In this document: one piece after another, positions 1 to 5,560 of the stretch
Numbering within the stretch: the stretch's first letter is position 1
How the letters are laid out: each line of letters begins with the position of its first letter
Translations under genes and position numbers: made by a program
Assembly: GCA_017303735.1 (NCBI GenBank)
Contig: JAFLCF010000157.1
Span: 1-10,336, forward strand
DNA length: 10,336 nt
Source: Anaerolineae bacterium
Lineage (GTDB): Bacteria > Chloroflexota > Anaerolineae > Anaerolineales > Villigracilaceae
Direction: 5' to 3'
The notes under the pieces: generated by a model
What the model saw: only the letters and a program-made list of their open reading frames with translations
The model's database searches: none
What the model was told of the DNA's origin: nothing

Positions 1-611
1 GTGCGGGTTTCACCGGGTTTGGTGAAAGGACCATCTTTGGGGATGATGTAATCTTTGCCGTTCCCGTATTTGGGTCCGGTGGAAAATTCCTGAATAAAGG
101 CAAATGAGTAGCCTTCATCCCATGCACAGGTTCCTGTGTTGAGAAAATCCCAGCTTTTTTGGAATTCAGTGCCAAGCAAGATCGTCTTGCCATCATACGG
201 TAGACTTTCACTGATCAGATAGCCGTCGTTACAACCATTCTTTGTGGTGACCGTGCTATACACGCCGACTGTGGCTGTGGAGATCAACCCGCCAACTTGT
301 GGGGTTACGCCGGGCTGTTGGGTGTTGAAGGTAAATGGTGTGTTTGTAGCAATACCAAACTGGCTGCTGGTGGGAATAGCAGGCAGGGTATTGGTCGGGG
401 CGATGGTATTGGTTGGAAAAGGTGTAGGCGGGATGGCAGCAGCGGTCTGCGTGGCTTCTAATGCCACCTGGGTCAGCACCTGCCCAAAGGCTTGTGTTTG
501 GATCGCGCCGGAGTCTTGGGTGGGCTGGGGCGTTGCACCGATATTGCAGGCGCTGAGCAGCACTGCCGCAAGGGTGAATACTGCCAACCAGCGAAACTTG
601 CGAAAATTCAT
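1..611 (-). CDS. Lipoprotein with NBR1-type FW (Ig-like) domain, C-terminus cut by window edge
   Basis: The reading frame opens at ATG 611 and is still open at the left edge (203 codons read). The start has GGAGG 7 nt upstream (619-623). Residues 1-22 form a lipoprotein signal: basic MNFRKFR, a hydrophobic stretch and the lipobox LSAC with Cys22. Residues about 35-60 are rich in Ala, Thr and Gln, and 62-105 form a Thr/Pro/Asn linker. From about residue 127 an NBR1-type Ig-like domain begins, with Cys127, the pair KSW(154) and CAW(162-164), and a PGET turn at 199-202, just where its relatives have PGQ-T. The protein is expected on the outer face of the cytoplasmic membrane, possibly as an adhesin or scaffold, but no function is established. 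It is the last of four similar lipoprotein genes in a row. The rest of the domain and any C-terminal module lie outside the window. Confidence 0.85.
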   Translation of the reverse strand, partial: MNFRKFRWLAVFTLAAVLLSACNIGATPQPTQDSGAIQTQAFGQVLTQVALEATQTAAAIPPTPFPTNTIAPTNTLPAIPTSSQFGIATNTPFTFNTQQPGVTPQVGGLISTATVGVYSTVTTKNGCNDGYLISESLPYDGKTILLGTEFQKSWDFLNTGTCAWDEGYSFAFIQEFSTGPKYGNGKDYIIPKDGPFTKPGETR

Positions 612-639
612 GGTAGAACCTCCAAAAATGGTTAACTTT

Positions 640-645
640 ATTATA
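640..645 (-). promoter_or_regulatory. Candidate -10 box (TATAAT) for the leftmost lipoprotein gene
   Basis: A perfect TATAAT on the minus strand lies 28 nt upstream of the ATG at 611, leaving a leader of roughly 20 nt that contains the GGAGG site. No convincing -35 hexamer is seen at 16-18 nt spacing (ATTAAA is the closest), so the call rests on the -10 and its position. Confidence 0.4.
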
Positions 646-727
646 TCGCACCTAGGAGGGGGTTTAATAAGTACACATTAAGGAGGGAGTGGCAAGAATT
701 GTGTCTAATAAACTTCTTTTGCCGCAG

Positions 728-770
728 AGGTCACAGAGATATTGAGGAAAACTCAATATCTCTGTGACCT
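728..770. repeat. Perfect 19-bp inverted repeat (stem-loop)
   Basis: The arm AGGTCACAGAGATATTGAG (728-746) is followed by the loop GAAAA (747-751) and the exact reverse complement (752-770). It lies in the 206-bp gap between the 423-aa lipoprotein (stop at 818) and the next lipoprotein start (611). Neither side has a U-rich tail, so it is not a standard intrinsic terminator, although it could protect a 3' end or pause polymerase. The flanking GCCGCAGAGGTCACAGAGA resembles, from memory only, GCAGAG/CACAGAG-type dispersed repeats of environmental bacterial genomes. The rest of the gap shows only the -10 box and ribosome site of the next gene. Confidence 0.85.
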
Positions 771-817
771 TTGCTTGCACTAAGCCGCAGGTACCGTTGT
801 GTTTTGCCCACTTCTTG

Positions 818-2089
818 TTAGGGCGTGGGTGTGGCAGTGGGTGTTTCCGTTGCGGTCGCCGTCGGAGTAAACGTGGGCGTGAAGGTTTGTGTTGGCGTGA
901 ATGTTTGGGTAGGCGTAAATGTAAACGTGGGCGTGAAGGTGGTAGTGGATGTGAGTGTGTTTGTGGCAGTAGGCGCTGTTCCCTGGCGGACAATGTGTGG
1001 GTTTAACCAGATCGCAAGATCCTGGTTATTGCCGCCATTGGCACTGACAACCAGAATGAATTTGAGAGTCTGCCCGGCGAGACCGCCGAGATCAAGGTCT
1101 ACTGGGTAGTATTTGCCTTCGTACACTTCTGCCCAACTGGCATAAGTTTTCACCACGCCGTTGTTCAAATAATCGAGGCGAAAGACCACATTGCATTTCA
1201 CCGCATCGCGTTGACAATTAACAATGGTGCGGAAACGATCGCCTGATTGCACAGTGAATGCCGGGAATTGTGCTGTGATGAAACCATTGTTTTTATCCTG
1301 CGGCACCATCAGCAAACCGGGTTCATCTTCTGTGTCTCCATTTTCCATTTTGGGTGCGTTCAAACGAATGACATATCCGTTCGGGTCGCCGTCTGAACCG
1401 GGACAGGGCAGGGCGCCGCTTCCATTCGCCCAATTTGCCTGGCAGTAATTATCCGCAAAGCTGTAGGCAATGAACGATGGACCCGTCACACGAATATCGA
1501 CCCAGAAGGCGGTATCTGCCTGTCCGCCGATCCCGAATAATGCACCTGAGGCGTTACGTAACTTCCAATAGCCGCGATAGTTGCCATCAGTGCCAGGCGA
1601 TTTTAAGGTGACGGGGATCTCAATGTATTGTCCCGGTGCCACGCTGCCGGGCATGGCAACTGTTGTGGATGCGCTCATCCCGTCGCCGCCTGAAAAGACG
1701 ATGGCATACGAAGTTGACCATGTGCATGTGCCCACATTGCGGATGCGCCATATCTTGACGAACGTGGTGTTGCGCGGGACGATGCTGCCATCAGGGTAGG
1801 TGACATCGGCTAGGAATTGCGCCGCATCACACTTCGACGTTTGGGCTGGTTGCAGCGTCACTGGCGGATTCGTCGCTGTGGGCGAGCCTGCCAGAGTCAC
1901 TGTCGGCTGGGGCAAGCCTGGGGTGGCGGTGCCCGCTGCCGCCTGAGTCTGAGCCGAGGCGGTGTAGAGTCCATTTAGGGTGGCGAAGGGGTCTGGGGTG
2001 GCGGAATCCCCTCCCGGCAGGTTGCAGGCAAGCTGAACGGTCAGCAGGGTGATGATTAAAACAATCAATGGTGAAAATTTTCGAGACAT
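818..2089 (-). CDS. FW/NBR1 Ig-like lipoprotein with beta-rich C-terminal domain and Thr-Pro tail (423 aa)
   Basis: The ATG at 2089 has GGAGG 4 nt upstream (2094-2098). Residues 1-22 are a lipoprotein-type signal with Cys22. The -3 residue of the lipobox is Gln (QLAC), which is not canonical. An Ala/Thr/Gln stretch and short linker (about 30-84) lead to an FW domain at about 87-201, with Cys87, Trp114 (KIWRIRN), Cys122-Trp124 (CTW), Trp175 (GYWKL) and Trp196 (FWVDI). This is the only complete member here with all four of these tryptophans. Residues about 205-368 form a different domain, probably a beta sandwich, with DNYCQANW, LPCPG and the cysteines 216, 229, 292 and 299. It resembles a carbohydrate-binding-like module, but the assignment is a guess. 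Residues 372-423 are a Thr-Pro tail with nothing after it, which is odd for a linker. It is likely exported and membrane-anchored; its function is unknown. Confidence 0.9.
   Translation of the reverse strand: MSRKFSPLIVLIITLLTVQLACNLPGGDSATPDPFATLNGLYTASAQTQAAAGTATPGLPQPTVTLAGSPTATNPPVTLQPAQTSKCDAAQFLADVTYPDGSIVPRNTTFVKIWRIRNVGTCTWSTSYAIVFSGGDGMSASTTVAMPGSVAPGQYIEIPVTLKSPGTDGNYRGYWKLRNASGALFGIGGQADTAFWVDIRVTGPSFIAYSFADNYCQANWANGSGALPCPGSDGDPNGYVIRLNAPKMENGDTEDEPGLLMVPQDKNNGFITAQFPAFTVQSGDRFRTIVNCQRDAVKCNVVFRLDYLNNGVVKTYASWAEVYEGKYYPVDLDLGGLAGQTLKFILVVSANGGNNQDLAIWLNPHIVRQGTAPTATNTLTSTTTFTPTFTFTPTQTFTPTQTFTPTFTPTATATETPTATPTP
821..976 (-). repeat. Degenerate tandem repeat coding a Thr-Pro tail
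   Basis: This segment codes residues about 372-423 of the 423-aa lipoprotein, built from FTPT, TQTFTPT and TATPT-like units. The 20-nt string GTAAACGTGGGCGTGAAGGT (plus strand) occurs exactly at 867-886 and 921-940, 54 bp (18 codons) apart, with degraded copies between. Such in-frame repeats can change copy number without breaking the frame. Confidence 0.75.
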
Positions 2090-2113
2090 GCTTCCTCCGT
2101 TTCGTTTTCAAAC

Positions 2114-2119
2114 ATTAAA
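2114..2119 (-). promoter_or_regulatory. Possible -10 box (TTTAAT) for the 423-aa lipoprotein gene
   Basis: TTTAAT matches TATAAT at five of six positions and lies 24 nt upstream of the ATG at 2089, in the same relative place as the -10 candidates of the sister lipoprotein genes. No -35 match is seen. The upstream gene's terminator (2151-2180) supports the need for a separate promoter here. Confidence 0.25.
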
Positions 2120-2150
2120 GACGAATCGCATGGCTGGGATGTTCCCAATA

Positions 2151-2180
2151 AAAAGAAGCCGGTGCAGACCGGCTTCTTTT
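2151..2180 (-). terminator. Intrinsic terminator after the 324-aa lipoprotein gene
   Basis: A perfect 13-bp stem (2151-2163 with 2168-2180, core AAGCCGGT/ACCGGCTT) encloses the tetraloop 2164-2167. Read on the minus strand it ends in TTCTTTTTATT, a U-rich tail. It begins 10 nt after the stop codon at 2191-2193. Confidence 0.85.
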
Positions 2181-2190
2181 GTGTTGCTCG

Positions 2191-3165
2191 TTACGGGCAG
2201 TAGAAGTCAAAACCTACGAGCGGGTATTCTTTGTAGTATGGGCTAAGGATCACGAGCTGCATCCAGCGGTTGCTGTTTTGCGAGGCGGCGCGCCCGAGCT
2301 TCCAGACGTGTTCTGAGTCTGTGTATTGGGTGGCTTCCTTGACCTTGACCCATTTTTTATAACCACTGTTTCCATCTTGCTGTCGGATCTGGTATTGGAA
2401 CTCGAAAGGTCCGTTGGTTGTGATGGTGACATGGGCGGTGTAGACCATGTTTGCCGGTGCACAGCCGTAGGCGGGCTCGCGTGTGATCTCAAGGGATGCA
2501 TCCACGATGTCGTAGGCGATGGCGGTGGTGGTGGTGAGGTTGGCTACTTCGATCTCGGTGTAAACGGCAGATTGGTATAGCCCCACACCGAAATTGTAGT
2601 TATCGGGGGTCTGTAATTTCCATTCAGAGTGATATTTGCCCGGTGTGGTCGGCGCGGTCAGCACCAGCGAGATGGGCACGGTCTGACCGGGACCTGTGAC
2701 TTGTGGAAGCTGATAGTAATAGCCACCGCCAAGGATGTCGCCATCCCAGAAGATGATCTTATAGGTGGTATCCCACACACAAGTGCTTTCATTTTTGATG
2801 TACCAGGTTTTTGTGAATTGGTCGCCGGGTTTGAAGATCTTGCCATCCACGGGTGGACCATCTTCCTGCAAGCTGGCTTTGCCGCATTCGGCTTTCGACC
2901 CGGCGCTGTTGGCAGGCTGGGCAGTTGGGGAGACGAGTGCAATGGGTGTACCTAATGTCGGTAAAGCAGCGAAGGGAGTTTGGGTGGGAAATTCGGTTGC
3001 GGCAGGTGTTTGGGTGATGACGATGGGCGGCTGCGCTGCAACGGTTTCAGCTACGGAAGTTTGAATGGCGGTTTCAGGATCGATGTTTTCACCCCCGCAG
3101 GCGACGATGAGCAGGGCGGCGATAAAGGTTAGGGTAAAAATAGTATACGCTTTTGGTTTGAACAT
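2191..3165 (-). CDS. FW/NBR1 Ig-like lipoprotein with C-terminal Ig/PKD-like domain (324 aa)
   Basis: The ATG at 3165 has GAAAGGA 5 nt upstream (3171-3177). Residues 1-23 form a lipoprotein signal with lipobox IVAC (Cys23), followed by an acidic Ala/Thr/Gln stretch (ETAIQTSVAETVAAQ) and a Thr-Pro linker to about residue 90. The FW domain spans about 94-207: Cys94, Trp121 (KTWYIKN), Cys129-Trp131 (CVW), a PGQT turn at 159-162, GKYHSEWKL with Trp182, and a final strand where Tyr202 replaces the fourth Trp. The C-terminal domain (about 215-324) contains Cys235, TNGP (250-253), a Tyr/Trp-rich strand and the ending FYCP. It matches the end of the 299-aa neighbour in pattern. Cys235 and Cys323 probably pair, because the domain begins and ends with them. 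The protein is expected to be lipid-anchored outside the cell; its ligand and role are unknown. Confidence 0.9.
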   Translation of the reverse strand: MFKPKAYTIFTLTFIAALLIVACGGENIDPETAIQTSVAETVAAQPPIVITQTPAATEFPTQTPFAALPTLGTPIALVSPTAQPANSAGSKAECGKASLQEDGPPVDGKIFKPGDQFTKTWYIKNESTCVWDTTYKIIFWDGDILGGGYYYQLPQVTGPGQTVPISLVLTAPTTPGKYHSEWKLQTPDNYNFGVGLYQSAVYTEIEVANLTTTTAIAYDIVDASLEITREPAYGCAPANMVYTAHVTITTNGPFEFQYQIRQQDGNSGYKKWVKVKEATQYTDSEHVWKLGRAASQNSNRWMQLVILSPYYKEYPLVGFDFYCP

Positions 3166-3191
3166 TTTTTTCCTTTCATGTTTCGTAGAAA

Positions 3192-3197
3192 ATTATA
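3192..3197 (-). promoter_or_regulatory. Candidate -10 box (TATAAT) for the 324-aa lipoprotein gene
   Basis: A perfect TATAAT on the minus strand lies 26 nt upstream of the ATG at 3165 and just downstream of the previous gene's hairpin. The predicted leader is about 20 nt. The -35 region would fall inside the hairpin at 3208-3233 and has no consensus match. Confidence 0.4.
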
Positions 3198-3207
3198 CTG
3201 TTAAATG

Positions 3208-3233
3208 ACAACGCCCGCATTTGCGGGCGTTGT
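3208..3233 (-). terminator. Hairpin after the 299-aa lipoprotein gene, probable terminator
   Basis: GC-rich arms ACAACGCCCGC and GCGGGCGTTGT form an 11-bp stem with a 4-nt loop, 21 nt after the stop codon at 3255-3257. The downstream minus-strand tail is GTCATTTAAC, which is only weakly U-rich, so termination may be partial or assisted. Confidence 0.6.
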
Positions 3234-3254
3234 TGGATTAATGTTTTATTATTT

Positions 3255-4154
3255 TTACGGGCAGGTGATCTGCGCACGCCCGAACTGCTGATTATTGGGA
3301 GTGATGATGTATACGTCGATCCAGTGTGTGCCGGGTGCGCTCACACTCCAGGTGTAGCTGTCGGTTTGTGTTCCGGCGGTGGCAAAGGTCAGGGTTTCAT
3401 TTGGAACGGTGGCGCCATCACTGAACTTCCAGGTATAGGTGACTGTGCCGGGTCCGTTTGTAATAATGCTGGCATTGGCAGTAAAGCCGCCGCAAGCGCC
3501 AGATGTGGTGATGTTTACACTCGTCACGGCAAATGCTGGCGCGCTGGTGTTGGTGGCTGTTGCAGGTGCCTGAACTTTGATATCTACGTAAAAGGATTTG
3601 CCATCGACCCCGTTTAGCATGGGGACGAGTACATTGCTGTTTGTGACGATGCGCCAGTAGCCTTTGTAGTTTCCAGCCGTGTTTGGCGCTGTCAGGCTCA
3701 CTTCCAGGTCTATTTCTTGCCCGGGGTTGACGACACCGATCGGTTTCGAGGCGGGTCCGCTCATGGCATCACCGCTGTCGAATACCAGGTTGTACCCGTT
3801 CCAGGCGCACTGACCGGTATTGCGGATGCGCCACTTTTTGACGAAGGTTTGTCCAGGCGTCATGATGGTCCCATCTGGGATGGTGACATCGGTGACAAAT
3901 TGAGCCTGCGGACAGACAGGCGTGGCTGTTGGAGTTGGTGTACCTGTATTCGTCGCCTGTGGGCTGGGTGTGAAGGTTGGAACCGTGTTATTGGCAGCGG
4001 GGGTAAAGGTGGGGGTGGCGTTTAGTAAAGCCTCCAAGGTTTGAGCGGCGGCAGTAACGGTGGCAGCTTCGGGATCATTTGAAGGTAGGTTACATGCGCT
4101 CAAAAATAGGGCGATCATTATGAATAGGTGGAACAGGCGGGTGAATTTTCTCAT
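3255..4154 (-). CDS. FW/NBR1 Ig-like lipoprotein with C-terminal Ig/PKD-like domain (299 aa)
   Basis: The ATG at 4154 has GAGGAG 5 nt upstream (4160-4165). Residues 1-21 are a lipoprotein signal with lipobox LSAC (Cys21). An Ala/Thr segment (ATVTAAAQTLEALL) and a Thr-Pro linker (about 46-80) follow. The FW domain covers about 81-195: Cys81, Trp108 (KKWRIRN), Cys116-Trp118 (CAW), a PGQEID turn, GNYKGYWRI with Trp167, and SFYVDI, where Tyr189 takes the place of the fourth Trp. After a short Thr/Ala linker, residues about 206-299 form an Ig/PKD-like domain with Cys221, TNGP (232-235), YTWKFSDG, W278 and the ending TCP. Cys221 and Cys298 would join its first and last strands. This is the first lipoprotein gene after the importer operon, separated from it by a terminator. 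It is likely surface-exposed; its function is not known. Confidence 0.9.
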   Translation of the reverse strand: MRKFTRLFHLFIMIALFLSACNLPSNDPEAATVTAAAQTLEALLNATPTFTPAANNTVPTFTPSPQATNTGTPTPTATPVCPQAQFVTDVTIPDGTIMTPGQTFVKKWRIRNTGQCAWNGYNLVFDSGDAMSGPASKPIGVVNPGQEIDLEVSLTAPNTAGNYKGYWRIVTNSNVLVPMLNGVDGKSFYVDIKVQAPATATNTSAPAFAVTSVNITTSGACGGFTANASIITNGPGTVTYTWKFSDGATVPNETLTFATAGTQTDSYTWSVSAPGTHWIDVYIITPNNQQFGRAQITCP

Positions 4155-4179
4155 GGCGTCTCCTCTTCTTACAAAAAAT

Positions 4180-4185
4180 ATTTTA
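4180..4185 (-). promoter_or_regulatory. Possible -10 box (TAAAAT) for the 299-aa lipoprotein gene
   Basis: TAAAAT on the minus strand lies 25 nt upstream of the ATG at 4154, in the same relative position as the TATAAT boxes of two sister genes. No good -35 hexamer is seen. The 74-bp gap to the operon terminator is the only room for a promoter. Confidence 0.25.
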
Positions 4186-4228
4186 CCGCAAGATACATGC
4201 TCGTATTATCCTCCCAATGTCCCAAACA

Positions 4229-4257
4229 AAAACAGGAGTTGAGAAAACTCCTGTTTT
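4229..4257 (-). terminator. Intrinsic terminator of the ATPase-permease-permease operon
   Basis: A perfect 12-bp stem (4229-4240 with 4246-4257, core CAGGAGTT/AACTCCTG) encloses the 5-nt loop 4241-4245. Read on the minus strand it runs into TTTTTGTTTG. It lies 30 nt after the stop of the last permease gene and marks the boundary between the importer and the lipoprotein cluster. Confidence 0.85.
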
Positions 4258-4287
4258 GTGTATCAGCTAAAAGTCGGAAGGAAGCGT

Positions 4288-5550
4288 TTATTTTTCGTAG
4301 GGCTGTCCGTCTGCTGCGGGTGGAATGGCTCGCCCGACCACGCCGGTCAGAATGATCATGGTCACGATATAGGGTGCCATGAGCAGAAATTCCGAAGGGA
4401 TGGGCACGCGTAAAATTTGTAATTTCACTTGAAGCGAATCGGCAAAGCCGAAGATCAACGACGAAGTGTATGCGCCAATGGGATTCCAATTGCCGAAGAT
4501 CATGGCAGCCAGACCAATGAAGCCTTTACCTGAGGTCATGATCTCATCAAAGCGCCCCACTGAACCGATGGTGAAATATGCGCCGCCGATGCCCGCGATC
4601 ATGCCGCCGAGGATCACATTGACATAGCGCATGAAGTAAACATTCACGCCGAGCGTATCGGCTGCCTTGGGGTGCTCGCCCACTGCGCGGGTGCGCAATC
4701 CCCAGGGGGTGTAATACAGCAGGATGTGCATCAATATCACCAGCAGGATCGTGAGATAAACAATCAGGTTATTCTCAAACAGCACGGGTCCCAGAACAGG
4801 GATTTTTGAAAGCCCAGGGATGGCAATGATAGGAAAGGTGCCGGAGTTGTTAAGTTGGTCTCCTGCGGTTGCCATGAAACGTGAGCTGATGAAAGAGGTC
4901 GCACCTGCGCCAAAAATGTTGATGGCAACACTGCTCACCGTCTGGTCCACTTTGAAGCGGATGACGAGATAGGCATGCAAGGCGGCGATCAGCCCGCCGA
5001 TCAAAATGGCAGAGATCAACCCTACATACAGATTTCCGGAAAGGGTTGCCGTGATGACAGCCACCTGGGCTGCGATCAACATAATTCCTTCAATACCGAT
5101 GTTGATGACGGCGGAACGTTCGCTGATAACGCCGCACAATGCCGCCAGCGCGATCGGAGTGGCACGCACAAGCGAGCTTTGCAACATACCGGTCAGGTTG
5201 AAAGATTTATCCTGTGCACCCCACATCAGGAAGGCGGTCACAAAGGTGAAGGCAATGATGCCGACCAGCCAGCCGGTTGAGCGAACCCCACGAGCCAGTT
5301 GAAATGCACCAGCAAAGACGGCAATCGCCGCCAGGACATAAATGGCAGGCTGTGCCGGGATGATGAGGTCGGGCACAGCAGCCGCCTGTGAACCGAGCAG
5401 GTTCAAGCCGAAGGTTGTCATTGTGCCGGGTTGAGTGTTCACAGCGAATAGCAGATAGATCGCCAGCCCAACAACGATCAATGCAATACCAAAGGAGGTA
5501 CGGGTGCGTTTTTCGGCGGTTGACATGGTTTCAGGTTTCAAGTTTGTCAT
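4288..5550 (-). CDS. BMP-family ABC importer, second permease (NupQ/YufQ-like), 420 aa
   Basis: This is an integral membrane permease of the branched-chain/ribose-type family (BPD_transp_2) that pairs with the neighbouring permease to form the nucleoside or purine channel. The family core is clear from residue about 125: TPIALAALCGVISERSAVIN, the NIGIEG motif (150-155), the ATPase-contact region RAVGEHPKAADTLGVN (288-303) and GKGFIGLAAMIFGNWNPIG (341-359). About 110 residues before the core hold roughly three extra hydrophobic segments (about 21-36, 68-84, 93-110), making the protein longer than the roughly 320-residue NupQ type I recall. The ATG at 5550 has GAGG 5 nt upstream; Met9 is an alternative start without such a site. 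The start is 10 nt after the first permease's stop, so the genes are co-transcribed. The substrate is inferred from the family only. Confidence 0.93.
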   Translation of the reverse strand: MTNLKPETMSTAEKRTRTSFGIALIVVGLAIYLLFAVNTQPGTMTTFGLNLLGSQAAAVPDLIIPAQPAIYVLAAIAVFAGAFQLARGVRSTGWLVGIIAFTFVTAFLMWGAQDKSFNLTGMLQSSLVRATPIALAALCGVISERSAVINIGIEGIMLIAAQVAVITATLSGNLYVGLISAILIGGLIAALHAYLVIRFKVDQTVSSVAINIFGAGATSFISSRFMATAGDQLNNSGTFPIIAIPGLSKIPVLGPVLFENNLIVYLTILLVILMHILLYYTPWGLRTRAVGEHPKAADTLGVNVYFMRYVNVILGGMIAGIGGAYFTIGSVGRFDEIMTSGKGFIGLAAMIFGNWNPIGAYTSSLIFGFADSLQVKLQILRVPIPSEFLLMAPYIVTMIILTGVVGRAIPPAADGQPYEK

Positions 5551-5560
5551 GGATGCCTCG

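Noticed and set aside
244..681. 145-codon open frame on the plus strand
   Set aside because: It is antisense to the leftmost lipoprotein and its promoter region. Its Val/Gly-rich content mirrors the Thr-Pro linker codons on the other strand.
821..976. Short repeated units that might suggest a CRISPR array
   Set aside because: The units are degenerate, in frame and code Thr-Pro repeats. There are no unique spacers of constant length and no cas genes.
2135..2147. Odd palindrome TGGGATGTTCCCA upstream of the 423-aa lipoprotein gene
   Set aside because: Arms of only 5 bp are expected by chance in 10 kb. It sits between a terminator and a weak -10 candidate, so a role is possible, but there is no second copy to support it.
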